From Ohtaekwangia sp. (GTDB lineage: Bacteria; Bacteroidota; Bacteroidia; Cytophagales; Cyclobacteriaceae), in the NCBI GenBank assembly GCA_021155195.1, contig JAJNPV010000017.1, positions 336,485 to 400,484 of the forward strand: 64,000 nt of DNA, in the 5' to 3' direction. This document shows positions 9,908 through 18,227 of the stretch, piece after piece. The translations under genes and the position numbers were made by a program. Below the pieces are notes generated by a model. The model searched no databases, was not told the DNA's origin, and worked only from the letters and a program-made list of their open reading frames with translations. Numbering within the stretch: the first letter of the stretch is position 1; each line of letters starts with the position of its first letter.

Positions 9908-10684
9908 TTAAGAAATCAAAGATTGAACAAACTGATGAATATCTTCTTTCTGGTTTTTACTTTCTTTAAGACAGGTTATGAATGAACTTCCAACAATGGC
10001 ACCCGCCCCATACTCGCATGCCTGCGAATACGTTTTGTGACTTGAAATTCCAAACCCTATAAGAAAGGGATTGGTAAGCTTTAGAGATTGCAGTTTTTTA
10101 AAATAAGCTTGCTGCTCTACTGAAAACTCTTGTTTAGCCCCTGTTGTACTGGAGGATGAAACCGCATAAATAAATCCGGAGCTTAGGGCATCAATCTTCT
10201 TAATTCGAGCTTCCGAAGTTGTTGGCGAAATCAAAAAAGAAATACTGAGATTTAATGATTCCATTAACCCCTTGTAATGGTTAACATATTCATCAATTGG
10301 AAGATCAGGAAGAATCAATCCATCCACACCTGCTGTTGAAGCCTCTTTACAAAACTTCTCAACACCATATTGCATTACAGGATTAAGATACCCCATTAAC
10401 ACTATAGGCATTTTTATTTTGGCACGAAGCTCAGCAACTTGTTTTAACAACAACTCAACATTCATTCCCTGGTCAAGCGCTATCTTATTACTTTCCTGAA
10501 TAGTCGGACCATCAGCAATCGGATCGGAAAATGGAATTCCAATCTCAATCATATCCACACCTGCCGATTCCAAATGAACAGCAATTGAAGTTGTGTCATT
10601 CAATGCCGGGAACCCGGCCGTATAAAAAACAGAAAGAATATTTTTCTTCTTACTTGCAAATAATTTTGTAATTCTATTTTTCAT
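9908..10684 (-). CDS. trpA: Tryptophan synthase alpha chain
   Basis: The 258-residue TIM-barrel subunit that cleaves indole-3-glycerol phosphate to indole and glyceraldehyde 3-phosphate. The catalytic acids are present: Glu47 in DMIEIGIPFSDP and Asp58 in IADGP. The phosphate-binding 'GFGIS' and 'GAIVGSSF' segments are present near the C terminus. It works with TrpB, through which indole is channelled. The gene is separated from trpB by the DUF1684 lipoprotein gene, which is unusual, and is followed after 1 bp by the DAHP synthase gene. Confidence 0.97.
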   Translation of the reverse strand: MKNRITKLFASKKKNILSVFYTAGFPALNDTTSIAVHLESAGVDMIEIGIPFSDPIADGPTIQESNKIALDQGMNVELLLKQVAELRAKIKMPIVLMGYLNPVMQYGVEKFCKEASTAGVDGLILPDLPIDEYVNHYKGLMESLNLSISFLISPTTSEARIKKIDALSSGFIYAVSSSSTTGAKQEFSVEQQAYFKKLQSLKLTNPFLIGFGISSHKTYSQACEYGAGAIVGSSFITCLKESKNQKEDIHQFVQSLIS

Positions 10685-10685
10685 T

Positions 10686-11639
10686 TTAGTGAGTATCGAA
10701 GTGATAATTTTTTTCTCCTGCTTTAATTGCTACCGGCAAAACATTTTGTGCAGGTGGTAATGGACAGGTGGCAAAAGGTGTGAATGCACACGGTGGGTTA
10801 TACGCTTTATTGAAATCGATTATGGTATTGCCCGTTGCATCAGGAATTTTTATGTACAAATATCTTCCGGCAGGATATGTTTCAGTTTCATTGGTAAGGT
10901 CTCCAAGGATGATAAATAATTCCTCTTTACCGCCTTCTAATGCATCTAACCTATATTCTTTTCCTTTAAGTGTAAATACTAATGTGCCCGGAGAAGTCTG
11001 AGCAGTTGTTTGACCTAGTACATTGGTGATGTCAATCTTTTTTGGGGTTGGAGAAATTTCTAATCTTGCTTCTACACGCCACTCAGGATTTACTTCATAT
11101 CGATCAATCCCTACAAACTCTTCAATCGATCGGCTCTTCAAATCTCGTAAACGAATCCCAACCTGATCATCGCGCTTAATCACAAACCACTGAAGTGACC
11201 CGTGCAACAGTAAACTATTTTTAGTTGAATCAGGATGAAAAATTATTTTCTCTTTTACAGGAATTCCTCTGTCCGAAATATCAACACCTGGTAAAACATT
11301 TAGCTGAACAACCGTATTCTTAACCAAAAAGAAGCCTGCCTTCGCAGCAATCTTCTCTTTCGGGAAAACCAAATCATTTGACTCATCACTGCCAAAGGTG
11401 TTTATCCCTTCCTTTAACCAAAACAAGCCCGCCAAATTAAGCCATCCATTATCGCCCTTTAGTTCAGTTAATCTTTTCTGATACCATTCTTCAACCTCAG
11501 CTTTGTAAGCTTGTGGGCTCAATAGAGGTTGATCAGATTTTTTTGAATCACAATTTACTACGGTAAGGACACTAACCGCAGAGACGCAAAGGGCGCGGAG
11601 AGAAATTTTACAATTATTAATTCTCTTAAATAAATTCAT
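10686..11639 (-). CDS. DUF1684 family lipoprotein inside the trp operon
   Basis: A 317-residue protein of the DUF1684 family with no known biochemical role. Residues 1-30 look like a lipoprotein signal (VLTVVNC, Cys30), so the mature protein is probably anchored in the envelope. Family features visible are 'NGWLNLAGLFWLKEGINTFG' near the start of the mature part and, near the end, 'DFNKAYNPPCAFTPFATCPLPP', the conserved metal-site-like or loop motif. It sits between trpB (45 bp upstream) and trpA (1 bp downstream) in the same direction, so it is surely co-transcribed. Nothing in it suggests a role in tryptophan synthesis. Part of its signal peptide is encoded by a CGCAGAGACGCAAAG-type repeat. 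Confidence 0.87.
   Translation of the reverse strand: MNLFKRINNCKISLRALCVSAVSVLTVVNCDSKKSDQPLLSPQAYKAEVEEWYQKRLTELKGDNGWLNLAGLFWLKEGINTFGSDESNDLVFPKEKIAAKAGFFLVKNTVVQLNVLPGVDISDRGIPVKEKIIFHPDSTKNSLLLHGSLQWFVIKRDDQVGIRLRDLKSRSIEEFVGIDRYEVNPEWRVEARLEISPTPKKIDITNVLGQTTAQTSPGTLVFTLKGKEYRLDALEGGKEELFIILGDLTNETETYPAGRYLYIKIPDATGNTIIDFNKAYNPPCAFTPFATCPLPPAQNVLPVAIKAGEKNYHFDTH
11560..11604. repeat. CGCAGAGACGCAAAGG-type dispersed repeat
   Basis: The plus strand reads ACCGCAGAGACGCAAAGGGC followed by GCGGAGAGAAA. This purine-rich, roughly 10-bp-phased word is a type of dispersed repeat I recall from intergenic regions of many Bacteroidota and other bacteria. Here it lies inside the 5' end of the DUF1684 gene and encodes its signal-peptide residues about 13-27. 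Only one copy is in this window. Confidence 0.5.
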
Positions 11640-11684
11640 AAAATTTAAATCGTCAATCGTACTTTCTTTATTCGTAACTAGTTA

Positions 11685-12866
11685 CTAGTATTTCCCCCAT
11701 CTTATATAGGACTCCAGGTCTTTATCCCCACGACCTGAAAGATTAATGACCACCACATCGTCTTTCGTTAATTCCATCGCTTTCAAGGCAGCCATTGCAT
11801 GAGCAGATTCTATGGCTGGAATAATTCCTTCAGTTCTACTCAATTCAATCCCTGCATTCATAGCATCATCATCAGTAACATTTATAAACTGAACCCTTCC
11901 AGTTTCAAATAAATGCGCATGCATAGGGCCAATGCCTGGATAGTCAAGCCCCGCTGAAATTGAATAAGGCTCAATGACTTGACCATCTGCTGTTTGCATC
12001 AGCAAGGTTTTACTTCCATGCAACACACCAGCCTTGCCCAAGGCAGTCGTTGCAGCTGACTCGCCACTATCCACGCCCTTGCCCGCTGCTTCAACCCCTA
12101 TCAAATTCACATGTTCATCCGAAAGGAAATGATAAAAAGCTCCCGCTGCATTACTGCCCCCACCCACACAAGCCACTACATAATCAGGATACGGATTCCC
12201 TATTTCATTTTGTAATTGCTTTTTGATCTCTTCACTAATTACCGACTGAAAACGAGTTACCATATCAGGATAAGGATGAGGCCCCACCACTGATCCAATA
12301 ATGTAATGCGTATCGGTGGGATGATTAATCCAATGCCGCATGGCTTCATTGGTTGCATCTTTCAAGGTCATATTTCCCGACAAAGCAGGAACTACTTTCG
12401 TTCCTAAAATGCGCATGCGCTCAACATTCGGTCTTTGGCGTTCCATATCCAACTTACCCATGTACACGATACACTCCATTCCCATGAGAGCACAAACTGT
12501 AGCCGTAGCAACTCCATGTTGGCCAGCACCGGTCTCGGCAATAATTTTTTGCTTACCAAGTTTTTTGGCCATCAAAATCTGACCGATTGTATTGTTGATT
12601 TTATGAGCCCCTGTATGGCAAAGATCCTCACGTTTCAGATAAATAGTGGTGTTGTATCTTTCTGATAATCGCTTAGCTAAATACAGAGGCGTAGGCCGAC
12701 CAACATAATTTTTCAGAAGATCATTGAACTCAGCTTGAAAGCTTGGCTCAGCCATAATGCTTAAATAATTCTCACGGAGCTCTTCAATATTAGGATAAAG
12801 CATCTCAGGAATGTATGCTCCTCCAAACAGGCCGTAATAGCCATTTTCATCTACATTAAACTTCAT
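11685..12866 (-). CDS. trpB: Tryptophan synthase beta chain
   Basis: The 393-residue pyridoxal-phosphate enzyme that joins indole and serine to make tryptophan. Lys89 in EDLCHTGAHKINN is the Schiff-base lysine. The phosphate-binding glycine loop is 'CVGGGSNAAG', and conserved 'AETGAGQHGVATA' is present. Length is normal for the TrpB1 class. Its start overlaps the end of trpF by 4 bp, indicating translational coupling. Confidence 0.97.
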   Translation of the reverse strand: MKFNVDENGYYGLFGGAYIPEMLYPNIEELRENYLSIMAEPSFQAEFNDLLKNYVGRPTPLYLAKRLSERYNTTIYLKREDLCHTGAHKINNTIGQILMAKKLGKQKIIAETGAGQHGVATATVCALMGMECIVYMGKLDMERQRPNVERMRILGTKVVPALSGNMTLKDATNEAMRHWINHPTDTHYIIGSVVGPHPYPDMVTRFQSVISEEIKKQLQNEIGNPYPDYVVACVGGGSNAAGAFYHFLSDEHVNLIGVEAAGKGVDSGESAATTALGKAGVLHGSKTLLMQTADGQVIEPYSISAGLDYPGIGPMHAHLFETGRVQFINVTDDDAMNAGIELSRTEGIIPAIESAHAMAALKAMELTKDDVVVINLSGRGDKDLESYIRWGKY

Positions 12867-13498
12867 AGTCGTAGGTTGTTTATTGCTTCTGATACTTTAG
12901 TAATGTTCTTTAGTCCCGGAGAACGTTCTACTCCACTGTTTACATCAATGGCATGAAGTTTCAACTCATTCAATGAGAGAATGTCTTTAATACTTTCAGG
13001 ATCAATCCCTCCACTTAAAAAAAAAGGGATTTTGTTGTTATATTTTCTCAATAGCTTCCAATCAAATTTTATTGCATTGCCGCCATAGCTCTTCCCTTTT
13101 GTGTCGAACAGAAAATAATCTGCCACATCAGAAAACTCAGAAGTTACAGAGAAATCAAATGCATCATCCACCCTAAAGACTTTGATAATTTTAATTCCTT
13201 TCACTTTAAGACTATTACAATATGCTACTGACTCATCGCCATGAAGTTGAACAAAATCCAATTGATGATTTTTTATTGCACTCAATATGCTTTCTGCAGA
13301 CTCATTTACAAACACTCCGACTTTCATTATAGAAGAGGGTAAGTCAGTAGGGATTTGAAATTCTGAACCAACATACCGTGGCGAGTCTTTGTAAAAAATA
13401 AAACCCATATAATCCGGAGCCAATGACCCAACATTACGAATGTTTTCCTCATCGCGCATTCCGCAAACTTTAATCTTTATGGATCTATGGCCACTCAT
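12863..13498 (-). CDS. trpF: Phosphoribosylanthranilate isomerase
   Basis: A 211-residue (beta/alpha)8 barrel that isomerises N-(5-phosphoribosyl)anthranilate. It begins with 'IKVCGMRDEENI', carrying the catalytic Cys, and has 'DFVQLHGDES' and 'FLSGGIDPESI' and 'AIDVNSGVERSPGLKN', where the Asp is the general acid. The start overlaps the end of trpC by 4 bp and the end overlaps the start of trpB by 4 bp, so it is coupled on both sides. Confidence 0.96.
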   Translation of the reverse strand: MSGHRSIKIKVCGMRDEENIRNVGSLAPDYMGFIFYKDSPRYVGSEFQIPTDLPSSIMKVGVFVNESAESILSAIKNHQLDFVQLHGDESVAYCNSLKVKGIKIIKVFRVDDAFDFSVTSEFSDVADYFLFDTKGKSYGGNAIKFDWKLLRKYNNKIPFFLSGGIDPESIKDILSLNELKLHAIDVNSGVERSPGLKNITKVSEAINNLRL

Positions 13499-14295
13499 GC
13501 CTTTTCTGCTCGTTTCAACTCATTGATAAAATCGCGACAAGCTTTCTCTGGTCGACTATGCTGCATAAAATTTTGCCCCATCAGAAAGCCTTCATAGCCA
13601 AATTTCTTTAACTCGATTATCGTAGCTGTGCTTTCAATGCCGCTTTCCGAAACTTTCACAAATTGGTTTGGGATTTTATCCGCCAGTTGCTTTGAGATTT
13701 CAATATCCGTTACAAACGTTTTTAGATCGCGGTTGTTCACACCAATTAAATCTATATCGGCATTGAGATTATCCTGAAGTTCTTTGTTGTTATGAACTTC
13801 CAACAAAATTTCCAATTGCAATGATTTTGCAAACTTTGCCAATGCCTGTAACTTTTTGGGTTCGAGTGCTGCAGCGATTAAAAGGATTGCATCCGCCCCC
13901 ATTGATTTTGCTTCGATGATCTGATATTCATCTACCACAAAATCCTTTCGCAAGATTGGGCAAAAGTTAAACTTGCGAGCAACCATTAGGTCTTCCTTAC
14001 TGCCTCCAAAATACTTTGAATCCGTTAGCACTGACAACGCAGAAGCACCAGCCTGCATGTACCCTATCGAAGTTCTTTCTATTGATACGTGTGCATTTAT
14101 AATTCCTTTAGAAGGAGATTTCCTTTTGATCTCAGCAATGATGCCTGATTTATCTTCGCGTTGCACATACTTCTTCAGCGATACAACTGGCGATTGAAAA
14201 TAGATGCTTTGCTCAAGCAACTTAACCGGATACAACGATTTCCGCTCCTCAACTTCTTTATACTTATCCTGAATGATTTCGTCTAAGATGTTCAT
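13495..14295 (-). CDS. trpC: Indole-3-glycerol-phosphate synthase
   Basis: A 266-residue barrel enzyme that closes the indole ring from carboxyphenylamino-deoxyribulose phosphate. It has the diagnostic 'IIAEIKRKSPSKG' near residue 52, 'SVLTDSKYFGGS', 'PILRKDFVVDEYQI' with the catalytic Lys, 'LLEVHN' and 'IGVNNRDLKTF' and 'VSESGI'. TrpC and TrpF are separate proteins here, unlike the fusion of enterobacteria. It starts 1 bp after trpD and overlaps trpF by 4 bp. Confidence 0.97.
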   Translation of the reverse strand: MNILDEIIQDKYKEVEERKSLYPVKLLEQSIYFQSPVVSLKKYVQREDKSGIIAEIKRKSPSKGIINAHVSIERTSIGYMQAGASALSVLTDSKYFGGSKEDLMVARKFNFCPILRKDFVVDEYQIIEAKSMGADAILLIAAALEPKKLQALAKFAKSLQLEILLEVHNNKELQDNLNADIDLIGVNNRDLKTFVTDIEISKQLADKIPNQFVKVSESGIESTATIIELKKFGYEGFLMGQNFMQHSRPEKACRDFINELKRAEKA

Positions 14296-14296
14296 T

Positions 14297-15283
14297 CTAC
14301 TTTTCGATTAATTTTTTAAAAGCCTCTAACGCCTTACCCGATTTCAGTACCTCAGTTGCTTTGATTACCGCTGCTCCCATTCCCGATTTTCTATCCACAC
14401 AATACAACGCCATAGCTGCATTGGCAATAACAGCGTTGTTATGCGCATTCGTTCCTTTTCCTTCGAGTACGTTAGTGAATAATTTTGCAGACTCCTCAAC
14501 CGTTGCGCCACCTTTAATCTCCTCATATTTAATCAAAGGCAATCCCAAATCAGCTGGCTCGGCCAATCGCTCACCTTCGTTGAAGAAAAATTTAAACGCA
14601 CTGGTTAGAGAAACCTCATCATATCCATCAATTGAGTGAAGAATTAAAAAGTCTTTGTCGCTGTTTTGGTATAGATAACCATACTGACGCGCAAGTTCGA
14701 GACTAAACACGCCAACTAATTGTCGGGTTGGAAAAGCTGGATTCACCATCGGCCCCAGCATGTTGAAGAATGTTTTTACTCCTAACTCCTTACGAATGGG
14801 CGCTACATTTTTCATGGCTGGATGAAACAACGGTGCATGCATGAAACAAATATTTGCCCGATCTAAGCTTCTTTTCAGCTCATCAACATCATTGGTGAAT
14901 TTATATCCAAAATGCTCGAGCACATTAGAAGACCCGCACGCAGACGAAACCCCATAATTACCATGCTTGGCAACCGGTTGTCCGGCAGCAGCCACCACAA
15001 ACGAAGAAAGCGTTGACAAGTTAATTGTGTTCTTTCCATCTCCACCTGTGCCGCATACATCCATCACCGGTTGATCGAACCGAGCGGGTAGGCACAACTC
15101 TAACATCGCATCCCGAAAGCCCTGCAACTCCTCAACAGTAATACTGCGCATCATATACACGGTCATGAATGCAGCCGTTTGGCTTAAATTGAATTTACCC
15201 GTAGCAAGATTTACAAGTACTTCGTGTGCTGTTTCCTTTGTCAGGGATCGATGATCAATTAATTCACCCAATATTTTCTTCAT
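14297..15283 (-). CDS. trpD: Anthranilate phosphoribosyltransferase
   Basis: The 328-residue enzyme transfers phosphoribosyl from PRPP to anthranilate. The PRPP/Mg loop 'DVCGTGGDGKNTINLST' lies near residues 76-92, followed by 'KHGNYGVSSACGS' and 'NMLGPMVNPA'. It is not fused to TrpG. The spacing to trpG is 20 bp and to trpC 1 bp, in one operon. Confidence 0.97.
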   Translation of the reverse strand: MKKILGELIDHRSLTKETAHEVLVNLATGKFNLSQTAAFMTVYMMRSITVEELQGFRDAMLELCLPARFDQPVMDVCGTGGDGKNTINLSTLSSFVVAAAGQPVAKHGNYGVSSACGSSNVLEHFGYKFTNDVDELKRSLDRANICFMHAPLFHPAMKNVAPIRKELGVKTFFNMLGPMVNPAFPTRQLVGVFSLELARQYGYLYQNSDKDFLILHSIDGYDEVSLTSAFKFFFNEGERLAEPADLGLPLIKYEEIKGGATVEESAKLFTNVLEGKGTNAHNNAVIANAAMALYCVDRKSGMGAAVIKATEVLKSGKALEAFKKLIEK

Positions 15284-15303
15284 ATTGAAATCAATTCTAC
15301 GTT

Positions 15304-15870
15304 TTACTTATTCAACCAGTTTTTAATAATTGCCGGACCTTCCAACGTCATAATTGATTCCGGATGGAATTGCAGTCCCTTCACATCAAACCGGGTATGA
15401 CTCAGACCCATAATCAGTCCATCGGCATTGGTAGCTGTTATCTTAATTTCATCTGGCAAATTCTTTGGCAACACGGCCCATGAATGATAATGCGTTGCCT
15501 GAAATTTATTTGAAACACCCATAAAAAGGTATTCAGCCGGATCTTTTACTTCAACCATTGAAGTTACCCCATGTAACACCGTTGGAATGTTGAATAAAGT
15601 ACCGCCATATACTTCGGCTATCCCTTGGTGTCCCAAACAAATACCCAAGATGCTTTTGGTTGCACCATATTCCTTAACCACTTGTTTCATGATTCCTGCT
15701 TCATCAGGAATTCCGGGTCCTGGTGAAAGCAAAATCTTATCGTACTGTTTTACAGCTTCAAGTTCAATCTTATCATTGCGATAAATATCCATTGCAAATC
15801 CGTTTTCACGGATGATGTGTACCAGGTTGTAGGTAAATGAATCGTAATTATCTAATACTAATATCTTCAT
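15304..15870 (-). CDS. trpG: Anthranilate synthase component II (glutamine amidotransferase)
   Basis: The 188-residue class I amidotransferase subunit that feeds ammonia from glutamine to TrpE. The catalytic triad is visible: Cys78 in LGICLGHQG, His169 and Glu171 in FHPES. The N terminus 'LVLDNYDSFTYN' and 'LSPGPG' are typical. It may also serve p-aminobenzoate synthesis, as in some bacteria, but its place directly after trpE makes anthranilate the main job. Confidence 0.96.
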   Translation of the reverse strand: MKILVLDNYDSFTYNLVHIIRENGFAMDIYRNDKIELEAVKQYDKILLSPGPGIPDEAGIMKQVVKEYGATKSILGICLGHQGIAEVYGGTLFNIPTVLHGVTSMVEVKDPAEYLFMGVSNKFQATHYHSWAVLPKNLPDEIKITATNADGLIMGLSHTRFDVKGLQFHPESIMTLEGPAIIKNWLNK

Positions 15871-15871
15871 A

Positions 15872-17275
15872 CTAAATTTGTTCAGCTAACACCACTGCTT
15901 TGCGCAGTGCTTCCAGTTTATTATTTACTTCCTGCAATTCACTTTCAGAGTTTGATTTAGAAACTACTCCCGCTCCTGCCTGATACGTAAGTTTATTTCC
16001 TTTGCTTAAAAAGGTTCGAATCATAATGGCGTGGTTGAACGACTCATTAAATCCAAGGAATCCAATTGCTCCCCCGTAAAAACTGCGGTTCACATTTTCA
16101 TATTCATTAATCAATTTCATGGCCATGTGCTTGGGCGCACCGGATAAGGTACCTGCCGGAAAGGTATCCGCAGCCATTTGCACCACGGATGCATTAGGCT
16201 TTAAATTACCTGTTACCTTGGATACAAGGTGAATAACGTGTGAGTAATACTGAATCTCTTTAAAGACCTCTACTTTTACATCGCTTGCATTTCGGCTCAT
16301 ATCATTGCGCGCCAAATCGACCAACATAATGTGTTCAGCATTTTCCTTTTCATCGGCTGAAAGTTTTTCAGCCATCACCGCATCTTCTTGATCATTACCC
16401 GACCTTCTGAATGTTCCGGCAATGGGGTATAAATGAGCCTTGCTGTTATTTATTTGTATTTGTGCTTCGGGCGAAGACCCAAACAACTTGAAATTTCCGT
16501 AATCGAAAAAGAAAAGATAAGGAGACGGATTTATTGAACGAAGGGTGCGATACACATTGAATTCATCGCCTTTAAAACCCATTGTAAACCTGCGTGAAAG
16601 AACTATCTGAAAAACATCGCCTCGGTAACAATGCTGCTTTCCTTTTTCAATCATTTCAAGAAACTCAGCATCGGTATAATTGGATTGCTCCTGATCCGTA
16701 AGTTTAAAATGAAAGGTGGTGATTCGATTGTTGTAAATGAGTTGTTCTATCCTATTCAATGAACTTTCATTGGAAACATCTTCAAATTGATGTTCGAACA
16801 AAGTCATTTCGTTAAAGAAATGATCGACCACAATTACATAGCGATATAGCGAGTAGATCATATCGGGCAGCTCCGACTCGCCTTTCTGAATTTCCAAATC
16901 CTCAAAATAGCGAACCGAGTCATAAGCCATATATCCGAATAAGCCGTCATGCGGATACTTGGTTACTACAGATTGATCTGGCTGAAATGAATGTTTGAAT
17001 TTCTCCAACAACTCGGCAACCTGCCCCGTTTTAGAAATTTGAATTTTCTCAACTTCTTTTTCAGGATACCGAATCTCAACCTGATTGTTAACTATCTTAA
17101 AAGTTGCCAGCGGGTCGCAGCAAATAAATGATAAGCTGTTCTCGTTGCCATGATAATCTGAACTCTCAAGTAAAATACTGGCTGCAAATACATCTCTTAA
17201 TTTCAGGTAGATGTTTACAGGCGTAATGGTATCGGCCAGTAATCGTTTCGAATATGTTTTTAATTTGTAGGTCAT
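15872..17275 (-). CDS. trpE: Anthranilate synthase component I
   Basis: The 467-residue enzyme converts chorismate to anthranilate with TrpG. The N-terminal half carries the LLESSD motif (near residue 34), the tryptophan feedback site of TrpE proteins, and the C-terminal chorismate-binding half has 'GDVFQIVLSRRF', 'PYLFFFDYG', 'IAGTFRR', 'EHIMLVDLARND', 'TFPAGTLSGAPK' and 'YGGAIGFLG'. I use the ATG at 17275 (MTYKLKTYSK); the open frame extends upstream to 17317 but that part lies in the attenuator terminator. It is the first structural gene of the trp operon, 25 bp behind the terminator hairpin. Confidence 0.96.
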   Translation of the reverse strand: MTYKLKTYSKRLLADTITPVNIYLKLRDVFAASILLESSDYHGNENSLSFICCDPLATFKIVNNQVEIRYPEKEVEKIQISKTGQVAELLEKFKHSFQPDQSVVTKYPHDGLFGYMAYDSVRYFEDLEIQKGESELPDMIYSLYRYVIVVDHFFNEMTLFEHQFEDVSNESSLNRIEQLIYNNRITTFHFKLTDQEQSNYTDAEFLEMIEKGKQHCYRGDVFQIVLSRRFTMGFKGDEFNVYRTLRSINPSPYLFFFDYGNFKLFGSSPEAQIQINNSKAHLYPIAGTFRRSGNDQEDAVMAEKLSADEKENAEHIMLVDLARNDMSRNASDVKVEVFKEIQYYSHVIHLVSKVTGNLKPNASVVQMAADTFPAGTLSGAPKHMAMKLINEYENVNRSFYGGAIGFLGFNESFNHAIMIRTFLSKGNKLTYQAGAGVVSKSNSESELQEVNNKLEALRKAVVLAEQI

Positions 17276-17299
17276 CCTTGATCGTTGCTTCGGGTTTTG

Positions 17300-17335
17300 A
17301 AAAAAAAGAAGGCCCACTGTGAACAGCGGGCCTTC
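17300..17335 (-). terminator. trp operon attenuator terminator
   Basis: Read on the minus strand: GAAGGCCC, then a central stretch with GCTGTTCACA, then GTGGGCCTTC and a run of eight T. The stem is strong and is placed between the leader peptide and trpE, so it ends transcription of the operon early when it forms. Bases 17319-17327 are the exact complement of leader bases 17360-17368, so the hairpin has a competitor. Confidence 0.9.
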
Positions 17336-17368
17336 GGCATTATGTTTTTACATAGCTAGGCTGTTCAC
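17319..17368 (-). promoter_or_regulatory. trp antiterminator pairing
   Basis: On the minus strand the leader segment GTGAACAGC (17368 down to 17360) overlaps the last Trp codon and the stop codon of the leader peptide. It is perfectly complementary to GCTGTTCAC inside the terminator hairpin (17327 down to 17319). A ribosome stalled at the three Trp codons would leave this segment free to pair and disrupt the terminator; a ribosome reaching the stop codon would cover it. This is the classical 2:3 versus 3:4 logic. The pairing is seen; the regulatory outcome is inferred. Confidence 0.82.
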
Positions 17369-17421
17369 CAATCGAAATTCGACTTGTGCCACCACCATGC
17401 GGTATGTATTGAACTAATCAT
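17365..17421 (-). CDS. trpL: trp operon leader peptide
   Basis: An 18-codon open reading frame, MISSIHTAWWWHKSNFDW, with ATG at 17421 and TGA at 17365-17367. Three consecutive Trp codons at positions 9-11 and a fourth just before the stop are far beyond chance for an 18-codon frame. It starts 2 bp after the stop codon of the THX gene, so its translation may be coupled to it, and is followed by the antiterminator and terminator elements in front of trpE. The role as an attenuation sensor is inferred from the arrangement. Confidence 0.88.
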   Translation of the reverse strand: MISSIHTAWWWHKSNFDW

Positions 17422-17423
17422 TG

Positions 17424-17600
17424 TTAGGCCTGTGCTTTTTTACGAGCTGTTTTCTTTGGCTTAGCTTCTTCACCGGGTATTACTCTCTTTTTAGAAGCAA
17501 CACGCTTTAATTGAGCCTTTATTTTAGACTTGTTTCTTGAAACACCAAAGGAACCTTTTTCGCGTTTACCTTTAGCTGTCTTTTTATCTCCTCTTCCCAT
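17424..17600 (-). CDS. Small ribosomal subunit protein THX-like (bTHX)
   Basis: A 58-residue very basic protein starting MGRGDKKTAKGKREKGSFGVSR, the characteristic start of the bTHX/Thx family, which fills a cavity in the head of the 30S subunit in Thermus and occurs widely in Bacteroidota. The C-terminal extension is Lys- and Ala-rich. ATG at 17600, stop at 17424-17426. It lies directly upstream of trpL and shares its promoter region, so the trp operon is probably transcribed through it. The protein family assignment rests on the N-terminal pattern and basic composition. Confidence 0.82.
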   Translation of the reverse strand: MGRGDKKTAKGKREKGSFGVSRNKSKIKAQLKRVASKKRVIPGEEAKPKKTARKKAQA

Positions 17601-17621
17601 TTATATTTTAAAATTAATAGG

Positions 17622-17653
17622 CAAGTATAGCAAAGGGTTTACTTTTCACCAAA
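17622..17653 (-). promoter_or_regulatory. Bacteroidota-type promoter for THX-trp
   Basis: On the minus strand a -33-like TTTG (17653-17650) is followed after 20 bases by TATACTTG (17629-17622), one base from the Bacteroidota -7 consensus TAnnTTTG. It points toward the THX gene, 22 bp before its ATG, and is the only good match upstream of the operon. Confidence 0.6.
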
Positions 17654-17746
17654 TATTGTCAATCGCTTTCCTGTAAAAGATGATTTTCCCTTACCTTTAA
17701 TAGAACAAAAAAAATCAAAACTGGTTAATAAGTAATACACTACTTT

Positions 17747-18214
17747 ATGAGCATCCGACCCGAATTGATCCAGACCTTGCGTAGCGCAGCTAGAAAGATA
17801 AATCAAAGTACAACTTACCAATGGGGACATATGGGCTTATGTAATTGTGGCTTTCTGGCTCAGGAGATTACTAAATTAACCAAGGAAGAAATTCATAGAC
17901 GAGCCATGGAACGGCATGGGGATTGGACAGAACAACTCAATGATTATTGCCCCACCAGTGGCTTTCCCATGGATGACTTGATAACGGAGTTAATTGATTT
18001 CGGATTTACACGCGAAGAACTTCAGCATCTTGAAAAACTATCAAACCCCGAAGTTTTAAAATGGATTCCGCCCTCTGAGAGGAATCTTAAACACAATACA
18101 AAAAAAGATGTTGTTCGGTACCTAAACACATGGGCGCAAGCGCTGGAAGATCAATTACTGGCATCGATAAAGATCAGTGATTTGAATATTATTAAGCAAG
18201 AGATAACTGCTTAG
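17747..18214 (+). CDS. Conserved hypothetical protein, 155 aa
   Basis: A soluble 155-residue protein that I recognise only as a Bacteroidota type of unknown function. It has no signal peptide or membrane segment. The N-terminal half contains 'QWGHMGLCNCGFLAQEITKL', with a CNC pair and a later 'DYCPTSGFPMDDLI' with another Cys, so metal binding is possible but unproven. The C-terminal half is helical and charged. ATG at 17747. It is divergent from the THX-trp unit and followed 13 bp later by a second small gene. Confidence 0.75.
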   Translation: MSIRPELIQTLRSAARKINQSTTYQWGHMGLCNCGFLAQEITKLTKEEIHRRAMERHGDWTEQLNDYCPTSGFPMDDLITELIDFGFTREELQHLEKLSNPEVLKWIPPSERNLKHNTKKDVVRYLNTWAQALEDQLLASIKISDLNIIKQEITA

Positions 18215-18227
18215 CCGGTGTAACTAA

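Noticed and set aside
17276..17317. TrpE extended to a start at 17317.
   Set aside because: It would run through the attenuator terminator; the N terminus from 17275 matches TrpE proteins.
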